Of a stretch of 64,000 nt of DNA, positions 1 to 9,810 are shown one piece after another (position 1 is the first letter of the stretch; each line of letters begins with the position of its first letter). The stretch is from Medicago truncatula (taxonomy: Eukaryota; Streptophyta; Magnoliopsida; Fabales; Fabaceae): assembly GCF_003473485.1 (NCBI RefSeq), contig NC_053045.1, positions 5,792,501 through 5,856,500 of the forward strand. Direction: 5' to 3'. The notes under the pieces were generated by a model. It made no database searches. It was not told the DNA's origin and saw only the letters and a list, made by a program, of their open reading frames with translations. The position numbers and the translations under genes are program-made.

Positions 1-2
1 TT

Positions 3-293
3 GTGAAGAGAGCAGCATTTTATGTGTTAGGAGATGATCTAGAAGTAAAACCACTTGCTGCTAATTCTTTTCTTTCATATCTGAAAGAATTAAGCCTTCC
101 TCTTGATGACCTTGAAGTGGCCGTGATTACCGTTGGTGAAGAAGAGGTAAGGTGGCTATTATTTAATTACTGAATTTATTACTTTTTTCTGTTTTTTTAA
201 CCTCTTGTATTCCCTTTACTTGTGGTGTAGGCTAAGAGCTTCCTTCAAGCATTATTCACATCAAAATTTACCCTGACTAGTGTACTTAATTAG
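3..293 (+). CDS. DUF674 family protein, 3' end only (last two exons)
   Basis: Two exons can be read: 3-146, then an intron 147-230 with GT..AG ends, then 231-293 ending in TAG. Both junctions are phase 0. The translated tail has the DUF674 pattern: an aromatic residue, a valine and a Asp-Asp-Leu stretch followed by KPLAANSFLSYL, then a GEEE..FLQALFTSKFTLTSVL ending close to the family's LLKASLTSKSALTNVL-type C-terminus. DUF674 proteins are plant-specific, often tandemly duplicated and of unknown biochemical role. The rest of the gene lies left of the window. The family call rests on remembered pattern similarity, not on a search. No polyadenylation signal was assigned. Confidence 0.6.
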
Positions 294-1635
294 ACGTTTT
301 TTATCAGACCCTTTTTACTGGTTTTGACATCAAAGCAAAAACAAACTAGTTGGTTGATTTAATGATCTTTCAAATGAGCCAGAATTACCAAGCAGTTGTA
401 GTTTCGGCTTGTGTTTTGAATAATATCTAGAAATCCTGGACCTTGGTTTGTAATATCACTAAATTGTGGTTTTCCTTTCTGTTACTTAATTGGATTCTGG
501 TTTTTCTATTTAGTTTTTCTGTTCCATGAATTTTTGTTCATTTACTTTATAGTCTAGTAATGAAATTGTATCTTGCTCTATATTATTTACTGCCAACTTA
601 ATCTTCCCCTACTACATAGATAGATATCCATTTCTTAGTAGGCTTGGAGTAACAATTTTCACTTCTACTTCTCAAACACAAACTAGGTTTAGTCAAGCAC
701 CTACTCTTTTACTTTATTTCAATTACACATCGCCTTTTATTCCTATACCCTAGAAAATAAAAGAAAAAAGAGGAAATGAATCTAGCATTTTACACAATTT
801 GGTTCAAATGCAATTTATTTGTTGTTATAGATAATATATATTTGCCAGAAACTGATTTTTTTTTTTTTGTTAGGAAGACTTGCATTATCAGTTTCATACG
901 ACTTCTCGAGGTTGTTTTGTTGAAGGATTAATTGAAGCATAACCAGGAAGTAGTTATGCAAATAGAAAAGGCAGTGATAAACTAATAATATTAACTGCAT
1001 CAATCAAGTTTATTGTCTCTTTCTGAACCATTATGTGTCATTTGTAGTTCTTTGATTTGATTTTAGTATTTGGTATACCATTTATATGCCTGCAATTTAT
1101 TTAAAAGAAAGAAGATAACGACCATATATCAGTAGTAGAAGAGTTTCAAAATAAAGCAGTAAAACCAGTAGAAGAGTGGCAAAAGCATGTGAAGCTTTTA
1201 TTGATTTAGCTGATAAAAGTGCTTATCAATGTCCAGTCACGCCATCTTCTAAAGGACTAGCTACTTAGAATCACTAAACAATCATTGAAACATTTTGGTG
1301 TGCAGCGAGCTATGCTTTCTGCGCCAAGATCGTCGAATTTGTGGACGCTTGCTTATTTGCTGGACCAACTTTCAATGATTACAGTTCTGTTGGATACTCA
1401 CTTTTGAAGAAAGAAAAACTTGTATTGTTCAGCCTGATAGGGTTGTGACTGGAAATGGACATGTGCTTTGGTTGTTTTGACGAAGGATTTTCTTTGTGCG
1501 CTTGCGAAGTGAGTCAAGCGGAATAAAACTGCTTATGAGAATTATTTTTCGATATTTGTTCCAGAAGGTTTGCCTGCTTGTAGAATAGATTATTATTATT
1601 ATTATTATTATTATTATTGTTATTATTATTATTAT
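294..1635. other. Intergenic, with a possible decayed coding remnant and an ATT microsatellite
   Basis: AT-rich spacer after the DUF674 gene. Between about 1105 and 1590 the + strand has short open stretches in shifting frames (for example VAKACEAFIDLADKS near 1180 and AFCAKIVEFVDACLFAG near 1310). They look like a decayed gene, but I do not recognise the family. An ATT/TTA microsatellite runs from about 1591 to 1635, right up to the next element. Confidence 0.35.
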
Positions 1636-2135
1636 GGGTTAAATATGTTTTTGGTCCCTGTAAATATGTCAACTTTTCGTTTTAGTCCCTCTAAAATTTT
1701 CCTTCAACTTTTAGTCCCTATAAAATTTTCAATCACTACTTTTGGTCCCTATTTTTAATTTAATTTTTGTATTTTTTAATGAAATTGTGCAGAAATGTGT
1801 AAAATATTCTAAAAATAATTCCTAAAAAAAATTAGATTTTTTTAACAAAACACAAATTAAATATGAATTTTTAACCGTAAAAAATATAAAAATTCATATT
1901 AAATTCATGTATTGTTAAAAAATTCAATTTTTTTTTTGGAGTGATTCTTATAATATTTTGAATTTTTCTGGAAAATTTTATTAAAAAATATGAATTCTAA
2001 ATATGAGTTTACTTTAAAAGAGGGACCAAAAATGAAGATTGAAAACTTTATAGGGACTAAAAGTTGAAGGAAAATTTTAGAGGGACTAAAAAGAAAAGTT
2101 GACATATTTATAGGGACCAAAAACATATTTAACCC
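1636..2135 (+). mobile_element. Mutator-like MITE, copy 1 (500 bp)
   Basis: The element starts GGGTTAAATATG and ends CATATTTAACCC, with terminal inverted repeats of well over 100 bp made of GGTCCCT/AGGGACC blocks. It is flanked on both sides by TATTATTAT, a 9-bp target duplication inside the ATT microsatellite. A 9-bp duplication is typical of Mutator-superfamily elements. It has no coding capacity. A second copy in the opposite orientation lies at 9226-9726. Confidence 0.85.
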
Positions 2136-2475
2136 TATTATTATTATTATGATTTCTGTTTAGGTACTTTTTCTCTTGGCTATCATGAAAGGATAAAATA
2201 AAAATAAAAATAGTATTAAAGGTCGAACAAACAAAAAGAATATTATTTTTATTTAGGGATTGGATTGGCTATCCTTGTCTATTATGAAAGGACAAAAAAA
2301 AATACAGAAATATATTGCAAGTTTAAAAACAAATAGAATTAGTCAAAGAGATAGACACGACACATTGACATACTTTTAAGACATTTAACAATAATTTTTT
2401 TTTTTGAAAAAAAGACATTTAACAATAATTTTATTTTCTATGAATGGCGTCATGCAACTCTAATGTGCTGAAAGC
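2136..2475. other. Intergenic upstream region of the NCR-like gene
   Basis: AT-rich sequence with two small local duplications. One repeats ATGAAAGGA followed by an A-rich run near 2185 and 2285. The other repeats GACATTTAACAATAATTTT at about 2379 and 2414 around a T/A-rich spacer. No ORF. Confidence 0.4.
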
Positions 2476-2484
2476 TATATAAAT
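2476..2484 (+). promoter_or_regulatory. TATA box of the NCR-like gene
   Basis: TATATAAAT lies about 80 bp upstream of the ATG at 2565, a normal spacing for a plant TATA promoter with a short leader. Confidence 0.55.
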
Positions 2485-2564
2485 AAAGTTAAAACCACAT
2501 GAAACTTTTAGTTTGAAAACGATCAAACAAGTTTTTTATTTGTTACATGTAAAAGAGGAAAAAT

Positions 2565-5081
2565 ATGACTCAAATTTCCAACTGTTTTTACACCTTGTTC
2601 ATATTACTGTCCCTATTTATTGTTGCAGCTAGAGGAATAACAAGTAAGTAATTATTTGCACCATTTAATTTTTTTTTCTTTATCTTATACATAAGGCCTC
2701 TTAATTAATAACATTTCTTTTGTTCTTTGTTCACATCCCAGGAATGAATGAACCTGTGCCAAGTAAGCGATTTTTCACACCATTTTAAATTCTATTTTTT
2801 TATCGTATACATAATTTTACATCAAATTTTAATAACATTTTTTTCGTGCTATAACTAAAGTAAACAAAGCATGAAAATTTAGTTTGATATTGATCAAACA
2901 ATTGTTTAATTGTTACATGCAAAGAAGGACAAATATTGCTCAAATTCCAAATTTGTTTATTAATACTCCTGCAAGTGCATGAGTTTGTCGTCGTAAGAAA
3001 GAGAATATTCAATATTGTATCCACATATATCTGTGAATCTCAAAGCTATCTATTTCTCCTAAAACACAACTAAAAATATTTTGGGTTTTCGAAAGATCGG
3101 TGATTATACTTTAATTAAAATATGTGGGTTTTATACGTCGATAAAAGGTGTGGGTTGTCTCCCACGAAAGCCCTTGTTTAAGGTCAATAAAAGGTGTGGG
3201 TTGCCTCCCTAGGTTTTAAGGAGGAGTTTTAAGGGGAGGATATCTCTTCTTTTTGATATTCTTCCTATCCTTTAATTTCCCAAATTTTTTGTTGCTCTTG
3301 GCAGAGTTCATATCAAAATCCATGACATATGTCCCCACATTTTTCCCAACAGCGACACCAAAAACTTACACTTTCAAAAATGCACCTGTTTTTTGTCGAT
3401 TAATACTTGTTGATTCATTATAAAAACGATGAAATAGATCAGAAAATATATTTACATAAAATTAGGGTTCGAGACTTGGTTTGATAGGGATTAGCTCATT
3501 AGACTCATATAACAATCCCAAGACAAAGAAGTCTACTCACACATGTTAATTGTAAACATAGAAGATAAGAAGAAGAAGAACATTAAAGAGAATAAATAAA
3601 AAAATGAGAACTTTTATTCAAAGAAACAATTGTCACTTATTAATTTACAAGAACAAAAGATGATTGAATATGTTTTCTAGCTGCTTTATTTATAGTCTAA
3701 AACTACTTAAGCCCCAAGAATTACATCAATAGAATGTTCCATAAGAAACCATGGGCTTTAGGTCAGAAATAAACTAAACAGACAGCTTGTCGAAGAAGCA
3801 AAAGCAGCAAAAGAAAGTCTGTGGTGGTGGCACGGCCCGTGGAGACACGGGCCGTGCCAAGCCTTCTGGTTGGTTGGCTTCATATTTTTGCATCAAATTT
3901 TCTTATTTTTGGCCCGAATCAGCTCTAAATCTCATTTCTTTTGCTCCAAGACTCAATCTTTCAAATATTTGTTCCTGAAATTAAATAAGTTGCAATTAAA
4001 GTAAAATAGTTCTAAAATAAAAAATAAAAAATCACATAAAATCTAAATAAAACAGACTCAAATAATATATAAAAAACACTAATTAATGATTCATCATTTC
4101 TATGTTGGCTCGATCAATTAAGCCTTATCACCCATTTCATCCAAAAAAAAAAAAAAAAACTATGTCATTCTCATGATTAAACTTTTTATATAGCCTCATA
4201 TTTCCTCCAACTACCTTCACATTAAGGATATATTAGGCTTTGAATTCTCATAAATAAATAAAATTATATTAAAAAGAAACATTATTGAATGAAAAGAAAA
4301 AGGGTTAATAGTATTTTACTCCCTATAATATAGGTCATTTTCGGTTTTTCCCCTGTAAAATATTTTTTTTGAATTTCATCCTTTTAATTTGAAGATTTTT
4401 TGGTTTTGGACCTTCATGGAAAATTTCACCCCTTGTAATTTGAGCAAATTTAGGTTTATCCCCTTGTAATTTGAGCAAATTTTTGTTTATCCCCTGTTAA
4501 TTTGAGAAAATTTCGGTTTACCCCCCTGCCATTTCTTCGATTTTGTGCAGTCAAAATTCATAAAGGTCCAAAACCAAAAATCTTCAAATTACAAAGACGA
4601 AATCCAAAAAAAAAAATTACAGAAAGTAAAACACTATCAACCCAATGAAAAATTACAAGAGTTTTTATTGTGAAGAGTGGTACAAAACCAAGGCAAACTA
4701 TTGCTATTTATGGCCTAGGCAGCATTGAATTCGTGTATTACCCAATGATTACAAGGCTCATAATTTCCCACTAGTCTTGCATTAAAAAAAATCTTTCAGC
4801 ACCATACCTTTAATCTTGATCAACAAGACCTGAATATTTAAGGGGTTTACCACAATTTTGCATTTAGTCTTCATATTTCATTTGGATTAACTATTTATTT
4901 AAGACAAAAGGACTATTTTATTTTATACCCAATACTTTATTATTTTAATAAGATTTCTTTTGTTGTTATTTGGTATATACCAGCTTTTATACCTTGCAAG
5001 TATACATCTGACTGTCCAGAAAATACGTGTTGGCCTCCTCGAAAACCGAGGTGCATTGAACAATATTGTAATTGCGTGTAA
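2565..5081 (+). CDS. NCR-like (nodule-specific cysteine-rich) secreted peptide, three exons
   Basis: Exons 2565-2643, 2742-2762 and 4984-5081, with GT..AG introns and consistent phase 1 junctions, give a 65-residue peptide. Residues 1-24 form a signal peptide (MTQISN..FILLSLFIVAARG). The mature part has six cysteines spaced C-x5-C-x4-C-x7-C-x4-C-x-C and ends CNCV. A conserved signal-peptide exon plus a diverged Cys-rich exon is the usual NCR layout; known NCR peptides enter the symbiosome through the nodule secretory pathway and act on bacteroids. Unlike typical two-exon NCRs it has an extra 21-nt exon, and its 2.2-kb second intron is filled with repeats. Exon 3 uses the acceptor at 4982-4983, the only nearby AG that keeps the frame. 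Expression and intact splicing are not shown by sequence, and exon 3 might belong to a separate decayed copy. Confidence 0.65.
2637..2850 (+). repeat. Tandem duplication around the donor sites of NCR introns 1 and 2
   Basis: The sequence after exon 1 (from CAAGTAAGTAATT at 2641) recurs in diverged form after exon 2 (from CAAGTAAGCGATT at 2760). Both copies continue through CACCATTT, a T-rich tract, ATACATAA and TTAATAACATTT. The repeat unit is about 120 bp. The duplicated donor plus its upstream bases appears to have created exon 2. Confidence 0.6.
2860..2965 (+). pseudogene. Degenerate second copy of the NCR promoter/exon 1 start
   Basis: This stretch parallels 2488-2600, sharing GATCAAACAA, TGTTACATG and CTCAAATT blocks in the same order. 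The ATG context of the true gene (AAATATGACTC) is AAATATTGCTC here, so the start codon is lost. It lies inside NCR intron 2 and shows that the whole 5' part of the gene was duplicated in tandem. Confidence 0.5.
3085..4080. mobile_element. Fossil Ty3/gypsy-like LTR region inside NCR intron 2
   Basis: About 3130-3215 carries two copies of an AAAAGGTGTGGGTTG..CCTCCC block, which I recall from the 3' end of plant Athila/Tat-type gypsy elements. LTR-like sequence follows, with a perfect GC-rich 13-bp-stem palindrome at about 3829-3858 (GGCACGGCCCGTG). No complete ends were found. It is old, broken and non-coding. The family call is tentative. Confidence 0.4.
4302..4643. mobile_element. MITE of 342 bp inside NCR intron 2
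   Basis: The ends are GGGTTAATAGTATTTTACT and its imperfect inverse (17 of 19 match). The inner arms repeat the motif of pyrimidine-rich CCCCTGTAA/TTTGAGCAAATTT blocks. The flanks AAAGAAAAA and AATGAAAAA agree at 8 of 9 bases, fitting an old 9-bp target duplication. No ORF. Confidence 0.65.
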
Positions 5082-5759
5082 GCATAACATTTTATTTAGA
5101 CATCAAAATGGTTCTGCTCTTATATTTTCCTTCACACTTTGATTTATTTTTCTCGAAGCTAGCCAAAAGTGTATTGTTCTATATTGCATGTACTTTTACC
5201 ATATATAATTCATGTATCTTATCATAATGTTGCACTCAGTTTCATTCAGAATGTTGTAGTAGTGCTTCATTCATCGTAGATGATATAAAAAATAACAATG
5301 TCCCTTTATAATAACAATGATGTATTTCAATAAATAAAAGCAATATGTTTGTGTATTTATTTTTTCTACTTCTAAATTTAGCATAACATTGTTGATCTAT
5401 ATAAACATTAATCAGTTTTTAAAGAAACAATGAGAAGAGGAAAATTAAAATTATTAAAAGCAAATTTTTGTGAACATTTTTTTAGTCTAAAAATGGAAGT
5501 TAAGTGTCTATTAATATTGCATCATGAGGAAAATGTACTTATAGTTTAGTGTACAGAGATAACTTGCATAACAAGTTTCCTTCAAAAAAAAAAACTTGCA
5601 TAACAAGTTATCGATGTGGTGCTTCACTACTATAAGTATGTACTAAACACTCATGTTTAATCAAATAAAGATCATTCTTTCATTCAATGTCATGGACTCG
5701 CCTGTTTATGTTAAACTTGGATTTGTCTGAAGTTTATCTTCATGTCAAAAAAATGTATC
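5082..5759. other. Intergenic, no gene seen
   Basis: AT-rich. The only structure is a direct repeat ACTTGCATAACAAGTT at about 5562 and 5595, flanking a short A-rich run. Confidence 0.4.
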
Positions 5760-6110
5760 ACATGATTGAATCAGCATAATGTCACCCCCTAAGATTGTCA
5801 AACCAGATAATGATCCTGAATCTACGTACAAAATTCACTTACCAAAGGTCAATGTTGAAACACCTCAAGAAAATGGAAGAGTTGAGAGGAAAGTATTGAC
5901 ACATTTTGAATGTAGCTAGGGAGGACTGTTTTGTTTCAATCTAAATTGCCAAGTCTTTTTTGGTCTTATGTTGTTCTTCATGCAGTTTTTCTTATCAATA
6001 GAGTCATTGCTCCACTTCTCAACCATAAATCATATTGTGAATCCGTTAAAAATCACACCAATAAAATACTTGATGTGTGGAGTAAATTAATCAAGCAACT
6101 AAAACAACGT
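5760..6110 (+). mobile_element. Fossil Ty1/copia integrase fragment
   Basis: The translated region resembles the C-terminal part of a copia integrase core: a TPQENGRVER-like motif, then a stretch like LPSLFWSYVVLHAVFLINR. Only a fragment is present; it is broken and has no recognisable LTRs of its own. It is probably old. Confidence 0.6.
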
Positions 6111-6877
6111 TGGTGACAGTTATAAACAGAAGCAAAAGTTAAAACAACGAGAGCGAAGAGAAAGAACACAAGCAAATTTGTTTATTTCCCAGTTCGGTCC
6201 AATACTGATCTAGTCTAGGGAGAGAGAGCAGTTCTCTGTTCCACAATAATGATGGGTAACTTTACAAAGAGATGTATAAAAAAAAGAGTTACAAGAGTTA
6301 GTCTTCAAACTTAATTCTACGCAAAGTCTCGAATCTCTTCCCGTGAGCAAGAGACCCAAACCTAATGGTGTTTCTCCAAGATGAATCAATGATGATTCAA
6401 TCCCAACCCTAGTGTTTGTTGCCAAAAGAAATCTCTACAAACCCTATTTTTGTTGTTGGATTCTAAGCTTTGTTTTTTCTCTACTCTCTCATCTTATCTA
6501 TATGATACATGATCTTTATTCATAGAGAAATATAAATCGTAAATTTAGAAAAGATATCACGCTGAAGATACGTTTCCTTTTTGTCCTCCTTCAGCAAAAA
6601 ATATATTTGCATCAAATATTCCCTTTTAAAAATATATTTGCATATTCCTTCATACGATAAAAAAATATATTTATTATCTATAAATATATTTTTAGCAACG
6701 ATCTTCCAAAAACATAAAATATATTTGAAACAATTCATTTATATTTTTAGCAACAATATTCTCCATTCATCAAATTTTAAATCAATTTCAACAAATCACA
6801 TTATCAATCCCATAGAACTAAATTGGACCCTAAACACCATATATAGGACCTGCTAGAAGAATGACATTTATAACAAG
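6111..6877. other. Repeat-like intergenic sequence
   Basis: 6120-6500 has a pyrimidine/purine-structured, LTR-like composition but no ends I can define. 6540-6760 is a run of AAATATATTT-rich motifs open in both directions, with no family resemblance. I see no host gene. Confidence 0.3.
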
Positions 6878-6980
6878 CAGTGGCGGAGCCAGGAACTACA
6901 TAGAGCCTGGGCGAAAAATTTATCGCAAATTCACATGTGACATAATATATATATATAAATTCCTTCCTTCAAAAAAAAAT

Positions 6981-7022
<42 letters not shown>

Positions 7023-7494
7023 TAAATAGTCATATATAAAAATAAAAAAGGATCGTCATATTAAGTGGTTTGAAGGATTTATCGGCACTGGCGGATCTTG
7101 AGTTATTTTCTCGGGGGTACCAAAATTCTATGAAATATATATTAAGCTGTTTGAAAGATAAATAAAAAATGTTAACTACTGTAGTGGTTTAATTTGCATG
7201 AGTATGGCCCAGAGGTGTGTGTTCGATTCCCTCCATGGAACTTTTTTGACAAAAAAGTAAATATATACAGAAATATAAAAAAGGGAGAAGAAGGAAGAAT
7301 CAAACCCGCGGCGATGTCTGAGAAAAATAGCAACTGCTTTTCCACTGCGCTAGCTGGAAAATATGTAAATAAAATGCCTAATATAATATATATAGAAACA
7401 TTGTGGTACCATGGGTTCTAAGGAAGATCCACCATTAATTATCGATCGAGCCCAGGCGACCGCCCGGGGTCGCCGGGCGGTGAAACCGCCCCTG
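6878..7494. mobile_element. Non-autonomous hAT element (617 bp)
   Basis: The ends are CAGTGGCGGAGCCAGG and CCGCCCCTG, and the flanking ATAACAAG is duplicated exactly (6870-6877 and 7495-7502). An 8-bp duplication and a CAGTGGCGG terminus are hAT hallmarks. It contains a long (AT)n tract at about 6986-7022, GC-rich subterminal sequence at 7450-7494, and a second hAT-like element inside it. No transposase. Confidence 0.85.
7086..7437. mobile_element. Older hAT-like element nested in the first
   Basis: It starts CACTGGCGGATCTT and ends AAGATCCACCATTA, an imperfect inverted pair. The flanks TTTATCGG and ATTATCGA agree at 6 of 8 bases. A tRNA-B-box-like GTTCGATTCCC lies inside at about 7220. Boundaries are approximate. 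Confidence 0.5.
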
Positions 7495-7502
7495 ATAACA
7501 AG

Positions 7503-8369
7503 GTTAAAAACTAAGCTCTCGTTTGAACATAGAGCAACAATACGTGTAACTCAGCCTCTCAATTGAATATAATGCTAATAAGCTAGGGTGTTACCGATTA
7601 ATTGGCGAACCACTCAGCTCAATTGATGTTTGATTAATTTTTGAAAAGTTATGTGATTGTCACATATTTTGGAACAGAGTTAAAACGACATGGGTATTTT
7701 TGAAAAAAAAAAACAGGACGTGCGAGAAACATATACGATGTGAAAAATAATAGTCTATCAAAAATTGTTTAAAAAGGAGTTTTTAATGGACATTTTTTAA
7801 ATATAAATAAATGGCTTAGACTAACAAAACAATAAACCCAAAGAGAGAGGGAAGGAGGGAGAGAGATTGTCGTAATTACCGTTCACGACTTCCCTCCTCA
7901 TGCTTTTGACAAACTTGTCCTCTCTGGGTTGGTGGTACTAATAAGAGGACAATAGAGCTATAAACCCCTCCACCACCCACCCCACCCAACTAGTAGGATA
8001 AACTCATAAGGCTATGAAAGAACCAAAACCCTCAAACACATATCAGATCCATCCCTACCAAAAACAATAAACACCATCGACACCTACATAGAATTAGTAA
8101 TACCACCCACCCATAAAGAGAACAATTGTGGCCAAGGTGTTTAGCAAAGAACCACTTATAAAGAAAGGTATTGGATCCTATTAACTAACAAGTTACTCAA
8201 CATTAACCATCTAACCGAGAACATGATATATATCATTCCAGACTTATCGGATGATATGCAATAATTGTTAAAACTCTCGAAGATGAGTTTTTCATCCATT
8301 GTACTCATCTCATATTTAGCTCTAGGAATTAATGTATACAATTGCATAGAAAGGATACACAATTTTTAC
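7503..8369. other. Intergenic, no gene seen
   Basis: AT-rich with a GA-rich tract at about 7840-7870 and a C-rich CCACCCACCCC tract at about 7970-7990. Short ORFs on either strand have no recognisable similarity. Confidence 0.35.
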
Positions 8370-8770
8370 TATTTATCTGGTAAGAACGGTTGAGTCGCAG
8401 CGGTGGTAGAGAATCTTTCGGTGAATCAGTAACAGCTTTCGGTGCAATGGCGATAAGTCTTCGCAATGGAACGAAAGGTGAGTGCAGACACGTTAGCACT
8501 TCAACGCTCAAGTCAGTAATTGAACTGAGAGAGAATGTGTAAGAAGTGTTGTGGAAAGTGATGCGTACCTTGAGGGTGAAGCAAGTTCACCCTTATATAG
8601 GCGCGTGTTGGGCATAACCGTCTCCGGGTTATAAGGCGTATGATTAGGAGCAGGGAAGGACACGTGTAGCGCATGCAAATTGTCGTGCTCCCTTGAGTGT
8701 GTAGCCTTAAGGCGGCGTATTATTGTACACGTGTAACCGTTTGAGTGGTCTTGTGACCGGTCTAGAACAT
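8370..8770 (-). mobile_element. Fossil gypsy-type LTR-like sequence
   Basis: Read on the minus strand, this GC-richer island shows a TATATAAGG box near 8600 followed by a CTCTCTCAGTTCAATTACTGACTTGAGCG-like leader pattern, usual for plant gypsy LTRs. No internal domain or second LTR is visible. The family call is tentative. Confidence 0.4.
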
Positions 8771-8827
8771 TTACTTTAATATATTTTTTTTCTTTTTTGA
8801 AATATTTGTGTTTACCTTAATAATATA

Positions 8828-9152
8828 TGGGTCATGCTAACCAGTGCCCCCGGGGCACAGGTTAAGGATGCCAAAAAGAAAATTATTACCATAAAAGAAA
8901 ATATTTTTGACTTTTTGTGGATTAATTACACAATTTTTAATACAACAACTAGTTTATAATTTTCCTTTTTAGTATACTTAACAATGAACGTAGAAGGCGG
9001 TACAATAACATTCACCTTAGTACTCCGGTAGGAATATGTTAGGTACATGTCTGCTTCTTAAACAAAGTCTTCGGCTGCTGTCCTACAAGTCCTCTTAGTG
9101 CCTATATTCTTCTTTTCTAATTGATTGGGGCACGTGTTAGCATTTCTCATAT
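8828..9152. mobile_element. Possible MITE with TGCTAAC..GTGCCCC ends
   Basis: The left end GGGTCATGCTAACCAGTGCCCC is answered by GGGGCACGTGTTAGCA near 9127-9142. The inverted ends are short and no clear target duplication was found, so the borders are uncertain. Confidence 0.35.
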
Positions 9153-9225
9153 TATATTCAATGTAATACCCATGACTATTAATTGCTTTTTTTTTACTAG
9201 ACTATTAATTGCTATATTTATTAAA

Positions 9226-9726
9226 GGGTTAAATATGTTTTTGGTCCCTATAAATATGTCAACTTTTCGTTTTAGTCCCTCTAAAATTTTCCTTCAACTT
9301 TTAGTCCCTATAAAGTTTTCAATCTTCACTTTTGGTCCCTCTTTTAAAGTAAACTCATATGTAGAATTCATATTATTTAATAAAATTTTCCAAAAAAATT
9401 CAAAATATTATAAGAATCACTCCAAAAAAAATTCAGAATTTTTTTAACAAAATATGAATTTAATATGAATTTTTATATTGTTTATGGTTAAAAATTCATA
9501 TTTAATTTGTGTTTTGTTAAAAAAATCTATTTTTTTTTAGGAATTGTTTTTAGAATATTTGACACATTTCTGCACAATTTTATTAAAAAATACAAAAATT
9601 AAATTAAAAATAGGGACCAAAAGTAGTGATTGAAAATTTTATAGGGACTAAAAGTCGAAGGAAAATTTTAGAGGGACTAAAACGAAAAGTTGACATATTT
9701 ATAGGGACCAAAAACATATTTAACCC
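9226..9726 (-). mobile_element. Mutator-like MITE, copy 2 (501 bp)
   Basis: Same family as 1636-2135 but inserted in the opposite orientation: its left arm matches the right arm of copy 1. It has GGGTTAAATATG..CATATTTAACCC ends and an exact 9-bp target duplication TTTATTAAA at 9217-9225 and 9727-9735. The short open frame within it is only the repeat read through. Confidence 0.88.
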
Positions 9727-9810
9727 TTTATTAAATATTGAATTTTTTTAAAAGGTTATTAAATATTGAATGTGTATATATTAAATATTACACGATATAT
9801 ATCATAAAAA

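Noticed and set aside
6986-7022. AT-repeat tract considered as a replication origin or CRISPR-like array
   Set aside because: A plain dinucleotide microsatellite; CRISPR arrays are not expected in plant nuclear DNA and no spacer structure exists.
7190-7240. tRNA-like box B inside the hAT element, considered as a tRNA gene
   Set aside because: No cloverleaf or anticodon arm could be drawn; at most a SINE-like trace.
9121-9447. 108-codon ORF
   Set aside because: It is the arm of the 9226-9726 MITE read through; the same peptide appears in copy 1.
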